Shown here in pieces: positions 8,756 through 17,992 of a stretch of DNA of 64,000 nucleotides (the stretch's first letter is position 1; each line of letters starts with the position of its first letter). This DNA comes from Lachnospiraceae bacterium (GTDB taxonomy: Bacteria; Bacillota; Clostridia; Lachnospirales; Lachnospiraceae): assembly GCA_004556655.1 (NCBI GenBank), contig SFGF01000001.1:62001-126000 (forward strand), read 5' to 3'. A program made the translations under genes and the position numbers. The notes under the pieces are model-generated. The model searched no databases. It worked only from the letters and a program-made list of their open reading frames with translations, and was not told where the DNA came from.

Positions 8756-10204
8756 CTATTTTTTATGTCTGCATTTTCCGAATAATATCTCCGACATGTT
8801 TTTTGCAAATTCATTCTGGGTTAAAATCAATACAATAAAATATCCTAATATACTGAGTAAAATTGTCAGAACTGTTTTTGTCCAAAGATTCTCTGTCACA
8901 ATTGCAACGCATTTTCCGATCAAAATGATCAATAACACGCCAATTGCAGGTCCTGCCAAATCTTTCCTGCATGCGATCAGCTTTATTTTCTTATCCACCC
9001 TGCTGATTGCAATACAGAGTGATATTAATTCTGAAACAGCAGTCGTAGCTGCGGCAGCAGTAATACCATACTTTGGAATAAATAAAAGATTCAGTATAAT
9101 ATTTGCCATCGCCGAAATCACACATGCGATAAGGCATGTTTTTTCCTCCATTGCCGGAAGCAGCAGCACATTTCCAATCAGTCCTCCAATAAGTGAAATT
9201 GCTAATGCAATGGAAAGTATATGTAGGGAACCTGTCGCTCCCAGATATTCTTTTCCTGCAATAATCTCTATCATCTCCGGACACAATATATTGATTCCAA
9301 CCACACATGGCAGTCCAAGAATCACAACAAAATTGAATGCATATCGAAACAGTTTATTAATTTCATCGTAGTTTCCTTCATTAAAATTCTTTGTCATCTG
9401 CGGCATAACCACCCATGCAATGGATGCGATCGTAGAATTTACAAGATTATATATTTTTACGGATGTGCTATATAGTCCAACCTCATAGTTTCCTTTTATG
9501 ATTCCCAGTATTGTAATATCTGAATTACAATAGATCGTCTGTGCAAGAAGCATTACAAATAGTAAAAGAATTGGTGGCAGATGTCTCTTCCAGTCAATAT
9601 TCAATGTCAGTTTCGTTTTACAAAATTTTCTTCTGTATACCATATTTGTAATACTGGCTCCACTTGAGGCAACTACTGTAATGGCAGCGTAACGCATATA
9701 ATCTTCCGGTTTCCGTACAAAAAGAAGCATTGCCGCAATGGAAACTAACTGAAAAAGGAATGTACGGACTGTAATATACTTAAAATCCTCCATAGCTGTA
9801 TTCAGCCAGTCCGCACCCAATGTTGTAAACAATACGGTTGTGCTTAGAATAATGATCATTTCCCGATAATTTTCCAATGGTTTTGCAGCTAACAGTGCCA
9901 GCGCCAGACCTATATATGCAATAAATGTAGTAACCATATTAAAGGAAATAATCTGACCCACCATATTCTCTAATTTATTCTTGTCATCTTTTATTTTCGA
10001 ACACTCTCTCACTGCATAAGTTGTAATTCCCAATGATGCAGCCAAAGAAACATAACTGATAATCGAATTAGCAAAATTCACTTTTCCTACATTCTCTGCA
10101 TGTAGCACTCTGCTGATATAAGGGAAAGTTATCAATGGAAAGACGACTTGCGAAAACGCTTTCAGTAAACTGTATATTGAATTTTTTCTTACTTTATTAT
10201 CCAT
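8756..10204 (-). CDS. Wzx-type oligosaccharide flippase
   Basis: 482 residues, 12 to 14 predicted membrane helices, the usual length and hydrophobic profile of the polysaccharide transporter branch of the MOP superfamily. The N-terminus (NSIYSLLKAFSQVVFPL, then FPYISRVL) is typical of Wzx proteins of Gram-positive capsule loci. It would move an undecaprenyl-diphosphate repeat unit across the membrane. It is the third flippase in the window and lies in the leftmost operon, so it probably serves the glycan begun by the priming transferase at 13012-14463. Confidence 0.9.
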   Translation of the reverse strand: MDNKVRKNSIYSLLKAFSQVVFPLITFPYISRVLHAENVGKVNFANSIISYVSLAASLGITTYAVRECSKIKDDKNKLENMVGQIISFNMVTTFIAYIGLALALLAAKPLENYREMIIILSTTVLFTTLGADWLNTAMEDFKYITVRTFLFQLVSIAAMLLFVRKPEDYMRYAAITVVASSGASITNMVYRRKFCKTKLTLNIDWKRHLPPILLLFVMLLAQTIYCNSDITILGIIKGNYEVGLYSTSVKIYNLVNSTIASIAWVVMPQMTKNFNEGNYDEINKLFRYAFNFVVILGLPCVVGINILCPEMIEIIAGKEYLGATGSLHILSIALAISLIGGLIGNVLLLPAMEEKTCLIACVISAMANIILNLLFIPKYGITAAAATTAVSELISLCIAISRVDKKIKLIACRKDLAGPAIGVLLIILIGKCVAIVTENLWTKTVLTILLSILGYFIVLILTQNEFAKNMSEILFGKCRHKK

Positions 10205-10227
10205 GAATGCTCCCTGTATTATGTTTG

Positions 10228-11214
10228 TTAATGCAAAACATTCTTTATTTTTCTAAGCTGCATACATACTACATGCAGTAATCTGAGTATTCCCACCGGG
10301 CAATTTACAAGTATCCAAAATGTTCTTTTTAAATCGTGATATGTTTCTACACACGGCCATATATATGCTTTTCTCCAGTTTGCCTGATTTTTGCATGTAC
10401 AACGGAATTGGATTACAAATTGTCTTACTGTATTTTTAGTGGATTTATAATAAATATCTGATAATATTTTTTCAGAAAAGCCACCATTCTTTCCACCTTC
10501 TAATATCAATTTGCGATAATTATAAAACCATACCTCATACAAATCATATCCAACAGTTTCATTACTGGAGGCTGCAAGATAATTATAGGTATCAATAATA
10601 TATAGCCCCTGTTCCCTCATGGTTGCCAGTGCGATATAACTCTGAATAAAATATGTTCCAATATACTGTTCTTTATTTTCTACTCTTCTTACCAATTCCG
10701 TTCTAAATACAAGAGAAGACATAAATGTAATAAAAATTCCGGTGTCTTCCAGGAATTTTTCTCTGGAAGAATAAACTTTTAACCCAGTTTCCTCCCATCT
10801 CGGCTCATTATAAACAAACGGTGACTCACTTACTAACCCAGAAGTATTTAAATGCAAAAATACCGGTTTTTTCTCCAATGTATCCAAAAGATGTTCCACC
10901 GCCATCGGAAGCATAAAATCATCATCTCCCAACAAAAGGACATACTCACCCACAGCCTTCTCGAAACAATTCAAGAAATTTTTATCTGGTCCTACATTCT
11001 CTGTATTTCTGTAATAATGGATATTTTCTGCTTTCTTCACCAATTCGGTCATGTACTCACCAGTTCCATCCGTAGAAGCATTGTCTGAAACAATAATCTC
11101 AATTTGTTCTATTTTTTTCTGTTCCATCAATCGTTTTAAACATATTTTTAATTTTTCCAGACGATTATAAGTAGGTATTGCTATTGTTAATGCATAATTT
11201 TTCTGCTCTGCCAT
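10228..11214 (-). CDS. Family 2 glycosyltransferase
   Basis: 328 residues, cytoplasmic GT-A enzyme. Starts with ALTIAIPTYNRLEK (from about residue 8); SDNASTDGT near residues 44-52 binds nucleotide, and LLGDDDF near 94-100 holds the metal-binding acidic cluster. No membrane helix except a weak hydrophobic patch near the C-terminus. The start overlaps the acetyltransferase gene by 28 bases. It adds one sugar to a lipid-linked repeat unit; donor and acceptor cannot be predicted. Confidence 0.87.
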   Translation of the reverse strand: MAEQKNYALTIAIPTYNRLEKLKICLKRLMEQKKIEQIEIIVSDNASTDGTGEYMTELVKKAENIHYYRNTENVGPDKNFLNCFEKAVGEYVLLLGDDDFMLPMAVEHLLDTLEKKPVFLHLNTSGLVSESPFVYNEPRWEETGLKVYSSREKFLEDTGIFITFMSSLVFRTELVRRVENKEQYIGTYFIQSYIALATMREQGLYIIDTYNYLAASSNETVGYDLYEVWFYNYRKLILEGGKNGGFSEKILSDIYYKSTKNTVRQFVIQFRCTCKNQANWRKAYIWPCVETYHDLKRTFWILVNCPVGILRLLHVVCMQLRKIKNVLH

Positions 11215-11828
11215 CTATCTAATTCCCTTAAAAAATCCCGTGCACTCTCTGGGTTCATCACTTTTCTATACCAAATATCTTCATGGAGCTCTATAAATTT
11301 CCTGTCGACTTTATCATAATCAATTTTTACCAGTTCCTTTATCACTTCATCCGTGAACCGATATTTTATAACCCTGGCAGGTACACCGCCGACAACTGCA
11401 TATGGCGGAACATCTTCCGTCACAACTGCGCCGGCCGCTATCACTGCTCCCTGTCCAATCTCTACTCCTGAAAGAATGAGGGCTGAATCACCAATCCAGA
11501 CATCATCATTTACAATAATATCTCCTTTCGCCTGAGTCTCCCCTTCTTTTTTTAGCACTTTCGCCTGAAATGGATATGTAGAAATACAATCCAGCCTGTG
11601 CTCTCCCCCCAGAACAAAACGAACGTTTTGAGCAACAGAACAAAATTGACCAATTATCAGTTTCGTATTCTCACATCCAAATGTTTCAACACATATTGGT
11701 CCATATGTATATCTTCCAACGTGTATTTGTTCTATATCACATAAATTAGTCAAGTATGTCATATTATGTCGATTTCTTTTTTTCCACTTTATTTTAAGTT
11801 TAAGTAACGCTATTACTCTTTTTATCAA
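11187..11828 (-). CDS. CatB-like hexapeptide-repeat O-acetyltransferase
   Basis: 213 residues. A left-handed beta-helix acyltransferase related to xenobiotic/chloramphenicol acetyltransferases: GQFCSVAQNV, then a loop with GGEHRLD carrying the likely catalytic His, then DVWIGDSALILSGVEIG and the family's GGVPARVI near the C-terminus. It probably O-acetylates a sugar of the glycan or a lipid-linked intermediate using acetyl-CoA. The start at 11828 is TTG, supported by AAAGGA eight bases upstream; an ATG at 11762 (residue 23) is the alternative. The 3' end overlaps the next glycosyltransferase gene by 28 bases. Confidence 0.87.
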   Translation of the reverse strand: MIKRVIALLKLKIKWKKRNRHNMTYLTNLCDIEQIHVGRYTYGPICVETFGCENTKLIIGQFCSVAQNVRFVLGGEHRLDCISTYPFQAKVLKKEGETQAKGDIIVNDDVWIGDSALILSGVEIGQGAVIAAGAVVTEDVPPYAVVGGVPARVIKYRFTDEVIKELVKIDYDKVDRKFIELHEDIWYRKVMNPESARDFLRELDRWQSRKIMH

Positions 11829-11853
11829 AAATTTTTTCCTTTCATTTATCCAT

Positions 11854-13008
11854 TCACTTTAGGAACAATTTTTCATATTGTCCGGAAATATACTCCCAAC
11901 TATACCAGTCACATACTCTTTTTCTTGCTCTTTCTGTATATTTATTTATCTCAGACTGATCTAAATGATCCGCTCTTTCTATCAAGCCAGCAAGATTCCC
12001 CTCTTCTTTTGACCAATACATTGCGCCGTCCTCTGCTACCTCCCGGTTAAATCCTACATTCAATAGCAAATTAAGTTGTGTGCTCGCCAGAGCTTCCAGA
12101 AGACTTGGATTAGTTCCTCCCACTTCATGACCATGAAAATATCCATATGCATTTTCGCGAATTTTCATTAACATTTCTGAGTCATATACTGTACCCGCAA
12201 ATTTAATTCTGGAATCCTTGGAATAACCGGTTTTAAATTCAAGTTCTTTTAAAAATTTATCATTTACATTCGTGATAAGAACAAAATCTCTTTCGGATTT
12301 GCATTTTATAAATTCTTTTATCATTACTTCATAATTATTTTCCGGAACGAACCTTCCAACTACCAGATAATACTGCTTAGGGTGAATTTTTCTCTCTGCA
12401 TACCATTTTTTTAATTTTTCATCTGAATCTGCCATCTGACTCTTTCTTATTTCCGTTCCATATGCAATAAACGTGGTTTTAGGATAATATTTCTCATATT
12501 CCTTTTTTATATATTGCTCTATATTTTTACTGTCGCAAATTAATAAATCTGCATTTTTTACCATCATTTGTTCTGATATTTTCCAATATTTTCGTACATA
12601 AGCATTCCACTTCTGCCGCATCCATTCATGCCCATCCGGGTTGACATATACCTTTCCTCCAAGCTTATGTATTTTTCTTACATAATGCCTTATAAATGGT
12701 CCAATACGACACGCTAATATATAAATAACAGGTTGTTTTACCTGCTTTTTCTCTATATATCTGCAACACTCTTTTAACGCAGCTACGTCATAATAAATAG
12801 CTTGTGCTGGTCCAATATCAGGTACTTTTATCATAAAACATCTTGCATTATGATATATATACTCTTTATTCTCCTTTCCCTTACATGCTACATGATACTT
12901 TATCTTATCATTATTACGATGATATTCTGTTAATTTATCTACAAAAGTTTCGTACCCACCATATGCCGCCGGTATCCCTTTTGACCCTATTATAAATACA
13001 TTCTGCAT
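11854..13008 (-). CDS. Family 4 glycosyltransferase with DUF1972 N-terminal domain (likely rhamnosyltransferase)
   Basis: 384 residues, GT-B fold. The N-terminal GSKGIPAAYGGYETFVDKL is the DUF1972 signature found in Cps2T-type beta-1,4-rhamnosyltransferases, which add the second sugar after priming. The C-terminal half has VVGRFVPENN and an EVGGTNPSLLEALA segment that binds the nucleotide donor. It lies 3 bases after the priming transferase, the position expected for the second enzyme of repeat-unit assembly. dTDP-rhamnose would come from the rml genes at the right side of the window. The donor is an inference from family. Confidence 0.88.
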   Translation of the reverse strand: MQNVFIIGSKGIPAAYGGYETFVDKLTEYHRNNDKIKYHVACKGKENKEYIYHNARCFMIKVPDIGPAQAIYYDVAALKECCRYIEKKQVKQPVIYILACRIGPFIRHYVRKIHKLGGKVYVNPDGHEWMRQKWNAYVRKYWKISEQMMVKNADLLICDSKNIEQYIKKEYEKYYPKTTFIAYGTEIRKSQMADSDEKLKKWYAERKIHPKQYYLVVGRFVPENNYEVMIKEFIKCKSERDFVLITNVNDKFLKELEFKTGYSKDSRIKFAGTVYDSEMLMKIRENAYGYFHGHEVGGTNPSLLEALASTQLNLLLNVGFNREVAEDGAMYWSKEEGNLAGLIERADHLDQSEINKYTERARKRVCDWYSWEYISGQYEKLFLK

Positions 13009-13011
13009 CTT

Positions 13012-14463
13012 TTACATACTTCCTTTTCCAGATATCACAACTTGAACTGTCCGCAATAATATTTTAATATCATTTGCCATACTCCAATGACAAATGTATT
13101 CTGTATCGAGTTTGACTACTTCTTCGAAATCTGTAATTTCACTTCTACCTGAGACCTGCCACAGACCTGTAATACCAGGCTTTACCGACAATCTTGCTTT
13201 ATGATGCAATTTATACTTCTCATATTCATCTACTGTAGGTGGTCTTGTCCCCACTAATGACATATCTCCCCTTAAAACATTAAAAAACTGTGGGAACTCG
13301 TCTAAGCTTAGTTTGCGAATCCAGTTTCCAATTCCCGGTATATACTCCCCTGTTTTCTGATCAATTTTACTACCAATAATTCTTGGATCATTCTCCATTT
13401 TGAACATCATACCATCCGCTATCTGATTTTGCTCCAAAAGATTTTTTTTTCGTTCTTCAGCATCCAGATACATCGTCCGGAATTTATACATATTAAATTT
13501 TCTTCCATTTTGTCCCACTCTCTCCTGTTTAAAAAAAATCGGTCCTGGAGATTTTATAAAAATAATAGGTCCCAAAAAAAGTATAAGTATAAGCGTAATG
13601 GCGGTTCCCACCAGCCCCCCAGCTATATCGAGCGTCCTTTTCATAAAATATTCTTTGTTGCTCACAATTCGAATACTGGATGTAAGTACTAAATATCCAC
13701 ATACCATTTCAGCAGTCTGATTTTCACTTTGTGTCAAGCCATCCTGCATAATCGTGTAATGAACCACAATCCCCATCTCAGAAAACTCACGTGTATACTT
13801 TGCAGGAAATGACATATCATTTGGCAAAACAATAAGCACTTCGTCTACCCAGTTCTTGCATACCCATTCTGCCATATTTTCTTCCAAAACGATCTGGATA
13901 TTTTGGCATTGCTTCTCTTGTTTCATACAGTCCATAAAAACAATACCTGACAACTTATAAGTTTGATAGTTATTCTCTCTGATTCTCTTTAATGCTTCTT
14001 CTGCCATTTTCGATGTTGTAATCAATAAAAGAGAGCAATTTCCTTCCTCTGTCTGATATTTTTTTACATGAAGTTTCCATATTGTTCTGGTCATCCACCC
14101 TATTCCCAATTGATAAATTCCAAGAAGAAACAATACTGTTCTTGAAAAATCATCTCCGTCTTTTACAACAATCAGGTAAAAGCTTATAAATAATTCAAGT
14201 ATGCATACCTGCTTTACGACAGACACAAACTCAACATAATGACCTCGTTTCAAAATATTCTTATAACCTTCTAAAAAAAATGCATATATAAATTCAAAAA
14301 GCACAAGAACAAGCATCATATTCTGATAAATAACTTTATGCGGATTTCCCCCAAAACCATGTCTGCTAAAATATGCTAATGCAAAGCAGACCTGCAGGCA
14401 AAGCAGATCCAGAATAATAAAATCCAAATGCTTTAACCAGCCTTTATTCTTTCGCCGATACAT
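13012..14463 (-). CDS. Polyprenyl glycosylphosphotransferase (priming transferase, long form)
   Basis: 483 residues. N-terminal half: about four to five membrane helices (10-120) and a Rossmann-like CoA-binding domain (about 140-240). C-terminal half: the bacterial sugar transferase domain with a membrane-inserted helix near 275-300, KRTLDIAGG, KFRTM, and SLDEFPQFFNVLRGDMSLVGTRP containing the catalytic acidic residues and PRP-like end (here TRP). It transfers a hexose 1-phosphate, commonly glucose or galactose, to undecaprenyl phosphate. It is the first gene of the leftmost operon with its own promoter (14508-14536). Confidence 0.92.
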   Translation of the reverse strand: MYRRKNKGWLKHLDFIILDLLCLQVCFALAYFSRHGFGGNPHKVIYQNMMLVLVLFEFIYAFFLEGYKNILKRGHYVEFVSVVKQVCILELFISFYLIVVKDGDDFSRTVLFLLGIYQLGIGWMTRTIWKLHVKKYQTEEGNCSLLLITTSKMAEEALKRIRENNYQTYKLSGIVFMDCMKQEKQCQNIQIVLEENMAEWVCKNWVDEVLIVLPNDMSFPAKYTREFSEMGIVVHYTIMQDGLTQSENQTAEMVCGYLVLTSSIRIVSNKEYFMKRTLDIAGGLVGTAITLILILFLGPIIFIKSPGPIFFKQERVGQNGRKFNMYKFRTMYLDAEERKKNLLEQNQIADGMMFKMENDPRIIGSKIDQKTGEYIPGIGNWIRKLSLDEFPQFFNVLRGDMSLVGTRPPTVDEYEKYKLHHKARLSVKPGITGLWQVSGRSEITDFEEVVKLDTEYICHWSMANDIKILLRTVQVVISGKGSM

Positions 14464-14507
14464 ATTATCTCCCTATGTTTTACATATTTTCAAAATTCAA
14501 CCAGATT

Positions 14508-14536
14508 ATTCTAACATAATACTCTGTGAAAAACAA
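14508..14536 (-). promoter_or_regulatory. Candidate promoter of the leftmost glycan operon
   Basis: Minus strand TTGTTT (14531-14536), 17-base spacer, TAGAAT (14508-14513). The -10 matches five of six consensus bases. It points to the priming transferase at 14463. It is divergent from a second promoter whose -35 starts 32 bases away, so the two share one upstream region. Confidence 0.5.
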
Positions 14537-14567
14537 TTTTAACGCCTGCTCTCACTCACCTAAGAAT

Positions 14568-14596
14568 TTGCAAGCTTTTATTTATTATGCTACAAT
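14568..14596 (+). promoter_or_regulatory. Candidate promoter of the plus-strand membrane protein gene
   Basis: TTGCAA (14568-14573), 17-base spacer, TACAAT (14591-14596): four of six and five of six consensus matches. Start near 14603 gives a leader of about 63 bases, which contains a short palindrome (GCCTTCAAGGC) and only a weak ribosome binding site. Confidence 0.55.
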
Positions 14597-14665
14597 AACC
14601 CGTGTCTGCCTTCAAGGCTTCGTAACAAATTTTAAATTATAATTAATAAATAGGGTAAAACATTT

Positions 14666-16012
14666 ATGAATAAAAATTTTTTTAGACAATACAATAAATT
14701 AATACTTGGTTCAATAATTTTATTTTTTACTGCATTACTTTTTAATCATTGGACTCCCTACGCAGCCGATGATTACAGCTATATGTTCAACTTATCCGAT
14801 GGCTCACGTATGACTTCCATTGGGCAGATTTTTTCGTCCCTGGCTGTACACTATACAAAGTATGGCAACGGACGCCTTGTTTCCCACTTTTTTGTTATGC
14901 TTTTTCTGATTGGTTCCAAGTGGATTTTCAATCTCGTGAATGCATTTCTTTTTGTGTTGCTTATATTAAGCATTTATCATTTGACCTCTCATAAAAAAGC
15001 TTGCAGCCTTTTACTTTTTTTTGCAATTCCAACTTTATTATGGCTTTATATGCCTGCCTATGGTCAGATTTTTTTATGGATGGATGGTTCCATTAATTAT
15101 ATGTGGAGTTATCTGTTTGCTCTGTTGTTTCTGTCAGTCTATATTACTTTATTACGAGGAAAATCTCTATTAAAACAAACCTGGAAGTTGATCCTGTTCT
15201 GTGTATTTACATTCCTTTTTGGAAATTACTCAGAGAATGTATCTTTTTCCGTTATCTTTACCGGATTTATTCTTCTGTGCATTACAATGTACGGACAGAA
15301 AAGTTTCCGAAAATTATTCATTTATGTTCTTCCGATTGTATGCGGTGCTCTTGGATATCTGATCTTACTGTTAAGTCCTTCCGGAAGCGCCAAGTTCTCC
15401 GAAAATCTGTCGCTTTCGCTGCTTTTTAAAAATGCGATTGAGATATTTACAGAATATTATAATGCCTGTCGGATCCCTTTGATTCTGTTTTTTGTACTTC
15501 TTGGCATTGCGATTTATCACAAATTGAATAAGACAGAAATTCTCATTGCACTCTCCTTCTTTTTCATCAGTATCATATCTTCCGGCATGCTTATGATTGC
15601 AAGCTACCTGCCAGAGCGAAGCCTTGCCAATGGAATTGTGTTTCTTCTGATTGGGATTGTCCAGCTGCTGCAATTATTACGTGGATCTGCACGCTTAGAA
15701 TGTATCTCTCTGTGTGTCTGCATTTATCTTCTGGTGAGCAGTCTGATGTCGTACTGGGAAGGTTCCTACGATATTTACCGTGTGCATAAGGAACAGGCAG
15801 TTCGTGATGCTGCAATAGAGAACTCTGTAAATTCCGGCAACATGACAATTGGTGTACCAATTATTACTTCCACAACCAAGTATAGCTGTAAATATGGCTT
15901 GTTAGATTTGAACGGAAAGGATGCTAAGGATCCATTTCCAAATGTGTATATTGCAAAATACTACGGTTTAGATCAAATTTATGTAATTTATCCTAATTTG
16001 GATAATGAATAA
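14666..16012 (+). CDS. DUF6056-type polytopic membrane protein
   Basis: 448 residues and about ten membrane helices. The N-terminus has one helix, then an extracellular ADDYSY segment (about residues 34-39) and YGNGRLVSH (about 68-76), which are the marks of the DUF6056 family. The C-terminal 60 residues form a small hydrophilic domain. The acidic loop after the first helix recalls GT-C glycosyltransferases, so a role in adding a sugar outside the cell is possible but not shown. It is the only plus-strand gene of the window, with its own promoter and a terminator 17 bases past the stop, so it is expressed separately. Confidence 0.8.
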   Translation: MNKNFFRQYNKLILGSIILFFTALLFNHWTPYAADDYSYMFNLSDGSRMTSIGQIFSSLAVHYTKYGNGRLVSHFFVMLFLIGSKWIFNLVNAFLFVLLILSIYHLTSHKKACSLLLFFAIPTLLWLYMPAYGQIFLWMDGSINYMWSYLFALLFLSVYITLLRGKSLLKQTWKLILFCVFTFLFGNYSENVSFSVIFTGFILLCITMYGQKSFRKLFIYVLPIVCGALGYLILLLSPSGSAKFSENLSLSLLFKNAIEIFTEYYNACRIPLILFFVLLGIAIYHKLNKTEILIALSFFFISIISSGMLMIASYLPERSLANGIVFLLIGIVQLLQLLRGSARLECISLCVCIYLLVSSLMSYWEGSYDIYRVHKEQAVRDAAIENSVNSGNMTIGVPIITSTTKYSCKYGLLDLNGKDAKDPFPNVYIAKYYGLDQIYVIYPNLDNE

Positions 16013-16028
16013 GTATTTTCTGTAAAAC

Positions 16029-16078
16029 AAAAAAGAAGAAGATCACTGACAATTTACTCAATGATTTTCTTCTTTTTT
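16029..16078. terminator. Bidirectional rho-independent terminator
   Basis: A 17-base arm (16029-16045) pairs with 16062-16078 with one G-T pair around a 16-base loop. The stem ends in six T on both strands, so it can stop the plus-strand DUF6056 gene and minus-strand transcripts leaving the gtr cassette. Confidence 0.8.
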
Positions 16079-16116
16079 CATATTATATTAATCTATCCAG
16101 TGTTTCTAGCAACTGC

Positions 16117-16287
16117 TTATATCCTGCGATCTGCATCATTCTGGTCATTTTCGATTCCCATATTATTTTTTAAAAACTGTAACAGACTATATATGGTATC
16201 TTTGGATTCCAGAACAAGAAAATCTCCATTTTGATGTTCCGAAACATAGATTGGCGGCATTGGTATTCCAAGTTCAATTGCATCTCG
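16117..16287 (-). pseudogene. Remnant resembling a DUF262 (GmrSD-type) N-terminal domain
   Basis: A 57-codon open stretch on the minus strand directly follows a stop codon and has no good start. It reads RDAIELGIPMPPIYVSE, then a short hydrophilic turn, then FLKNN. This resembles the start of DUF262 proteins (substrate-binding domain of type IV restriction enzymes and relatives), but the DGQQR motif is replaced by LESKD. The rest of the gene is gone. I see nothing else in the 348-base gap between 16013 and 16360 except this scrap and the terminator. The family match is tentative. Confidence 0.35.
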
Positions 16288-16360
16288 TCACTATAAAACA
16301 TTTTTCCCTCTTTCATTCAGAAAAATATCACATATCATTTACTTCATAAATTCCTAGTCA

Positions 16361-17992
16361 CTAAAATTTTACTACAATATAACCATCATATTCCCTGATA
16401 TATCCTTCTGCTGGATATTCGTTCAATTGTTCTTCCTGTTCCAACGCTTTCTCATAGAGTTCAGTTCCACCCCAGATTAATTGATATCCACACTCTTCGA
16501 ACAGTCTTATCATTTCTCGGTTATATCCTTCATAGATATAAAATCCCGGAATCGCCCAGTCGATCAGTGACCAGGAAAGTGTCTGCACATAGACATACCG
16601 ATCCCCGGTCTCCTCCTCCATCCAGTCGTTCAGGTCTTTGATCACCGAATATCCCGGTGTGTCGGAACCCATGGAACACTTTTCCAGAATTGCAGGATTC
16701 AGTTCATAACTACCGATGAATACAACCGGTTTTTCTGCAATATTATACCCACCTTTCTGAAGATCATATGCTACCTGATCTACCACTGCCAGCTCACTCT
16801 GATTCTTCTCATATTCAAAAGCAAACCAATGATTCAGATCAAACGCCGAATTATATACAACAGAAATTACCAGAACCATTCCAATTACATTGATCAGCTG
16901 GTATCTGCATTTCAGAATCACATACGTCAGATAGAATAGTACCATTGCAACTAACAATGCTATCATCAGATTGGACCGATATGGAAGTGCATCCCCCTGC
17001 GGCAGTGACAACACGAAAATAGATCCATAGCAAATAATGCCAAGAAACAAAATATATAAATTCTTTTTGTAAATGGAACCCGCAATAATAATAACTATAA
17101 ACAAAATACTTGTGGCCACGAATAAACCAATCGGATAATAAGCTGACCCGACAAATACATAATCCCTCAAAATCTGCCGGATAATCGTAAGGATTCTGCC
17201 TGGATATTTTAAGATTCGCAACATACTTCCAGCACTACGATAGCTGTATGGCTCAATTCCAAATATTGCCATACAGACTTTTGTAATCAACGACCTCTCC
17301 ACGATCGCATATACAAGAACTCTTCCAACAAGAAAAAGGCTCATGAAAAATTGTTTAAATTTTCGGATCTGCATATGATTTGCACCAAAGCAGTCTACAA
17401 TCATAATCAAAAGTACCCCGGTAAGAAAAACATTTGCCGCTGCCTCATAAAATCCGACCGATACCGATACCAAAAGGCTCATTCCCAGTTTATGCAGAAT
17501 CCGCTGTTTTTGCTCCAGATCATGTGTATACAAATAGTAGAAATCAAAAACCGCCATTCCAACAAGTGTATAAATAATTGGTACTCCATTCTGCAAATAA
17601 TAAATAAATACCTCTGCAATCAGAGAATAATCTAAAAACATAGCTGAAAATACCGCATAGCAGGCAATCGGCAGCTTATCTCCGAGAATATACCTTAATA
17701 CTGCTGACCAGACAATTGCTGCAAACATCAGAATCAATACTGCAGCAAACTCCATAATAAACGGTTCAAACCCTGTCACATGAAACAGTTTATTAATCAC
17801 ATAGAAAGGCCATCGCCCAATGGAAACACCCAGTCCGTCATCAAAGTATAGACCAATGCACACATCATCGATTCCCAGTGAAGAGTGTGTGATTTCATAA
17901 CCGTATCCTGCAACTGCTGCAATTATAAGCGATACCATGTATATTTTATTTCTAAGAAAATATTCTATCTGTTTCCTTAATTCGTAAATCAC
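16361..17992 (-). CDS. GtrII-type membrane glucosyltransferase
   Basis: 543 residues with about ten to twelve membrane helices and a hydrophilic C-terminus of about 110 residues. SSLGIDDVCIG (about residues 37-47) and DDGLGVSIGRWP (51-62) match the acidic loop of the Glucos_trans_II family, the serotype-specific enzyme that takes a sugar from a polyprenyl-phosphate carrier and attaches it to a glycan outside the membrane. GTG start at 17992 follows the epimerase stop directly, with AAGGAG six bases before it. It is the last gene of a gtrB-gtrA-epimerase-gtrII unit. Confidence 0.87.
   Translation of the reverse strand: MIYELRKQIEYFLRNKIYMVSLIIAAVAGYGYEITHSSLGIDDVCIGLYFDDGLGVSIGRWPFYVINKLFHVTGFEPFIMEFAAVLILMFAAIVWSAVLRYILGDKLPIACYAVFSAMFLDYSLIAEVFIYYLQNGVPIIYTLVGMAVFDFYYLYTHDLEQKQRILHKLGMSLLVSVSVGFYEAAANVFLTGVLLIMIVDCFGANHMQIRKFKQFFMSLFLVGRVLVYAIVERSLITKVCMAIFGIEPYSYRSAGSMLRILKYPGRILTIIRQILRDYVFVGSAYYPIGLFVATSILFIVIIIAGSIYKKNLYILFLGIICYGSIFVLSLPQGDALPYRSNLMIALLVAMVLFYLTYVILKCRYQLINVIGMVLVISVVYNSAFDLNHWFAFEYEKNQSELAVVDQVAYDLQKGGYNIAEKPVVFIGSYELNPAILEKCSMGSDTPGYSVIKDLNDWMEEETGDRYVYVQTLSWSLIDWAIPGFYIYEGYNREMIRLFEECGYQLIWGGTELYEKALEQEEQLNEYPAEGYIREYDGYIVVKF

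Noticed and set aside
8656..8756. Terminator after the leftmost flippase gene
   Set aside because: The A/T run looks like a terminator tail but no stem precedes it on the coding strand.
8748..9371. Plus-strand ORF of 207 codons
   Set aside because: It is the antisense of the flippase gene, has no ribosome binding site or recognisable domain, and its hydrophobicity mirrors the flippase codons.
14464..14665. JUMPstart/ops-type antitermination element
   Set aside because: No GGCGGTAG-like sequence was seen in this or other intergenic gaps that I read; an element may lie to the right of the window.
15371..15860. Two minus-strand ORFs inside the DUF6056 gene
   Set aside because: They overlap a well-supported plus-strand gene with promoter and terminator and have Lys/Gln/Ser-rich low-complexity products.
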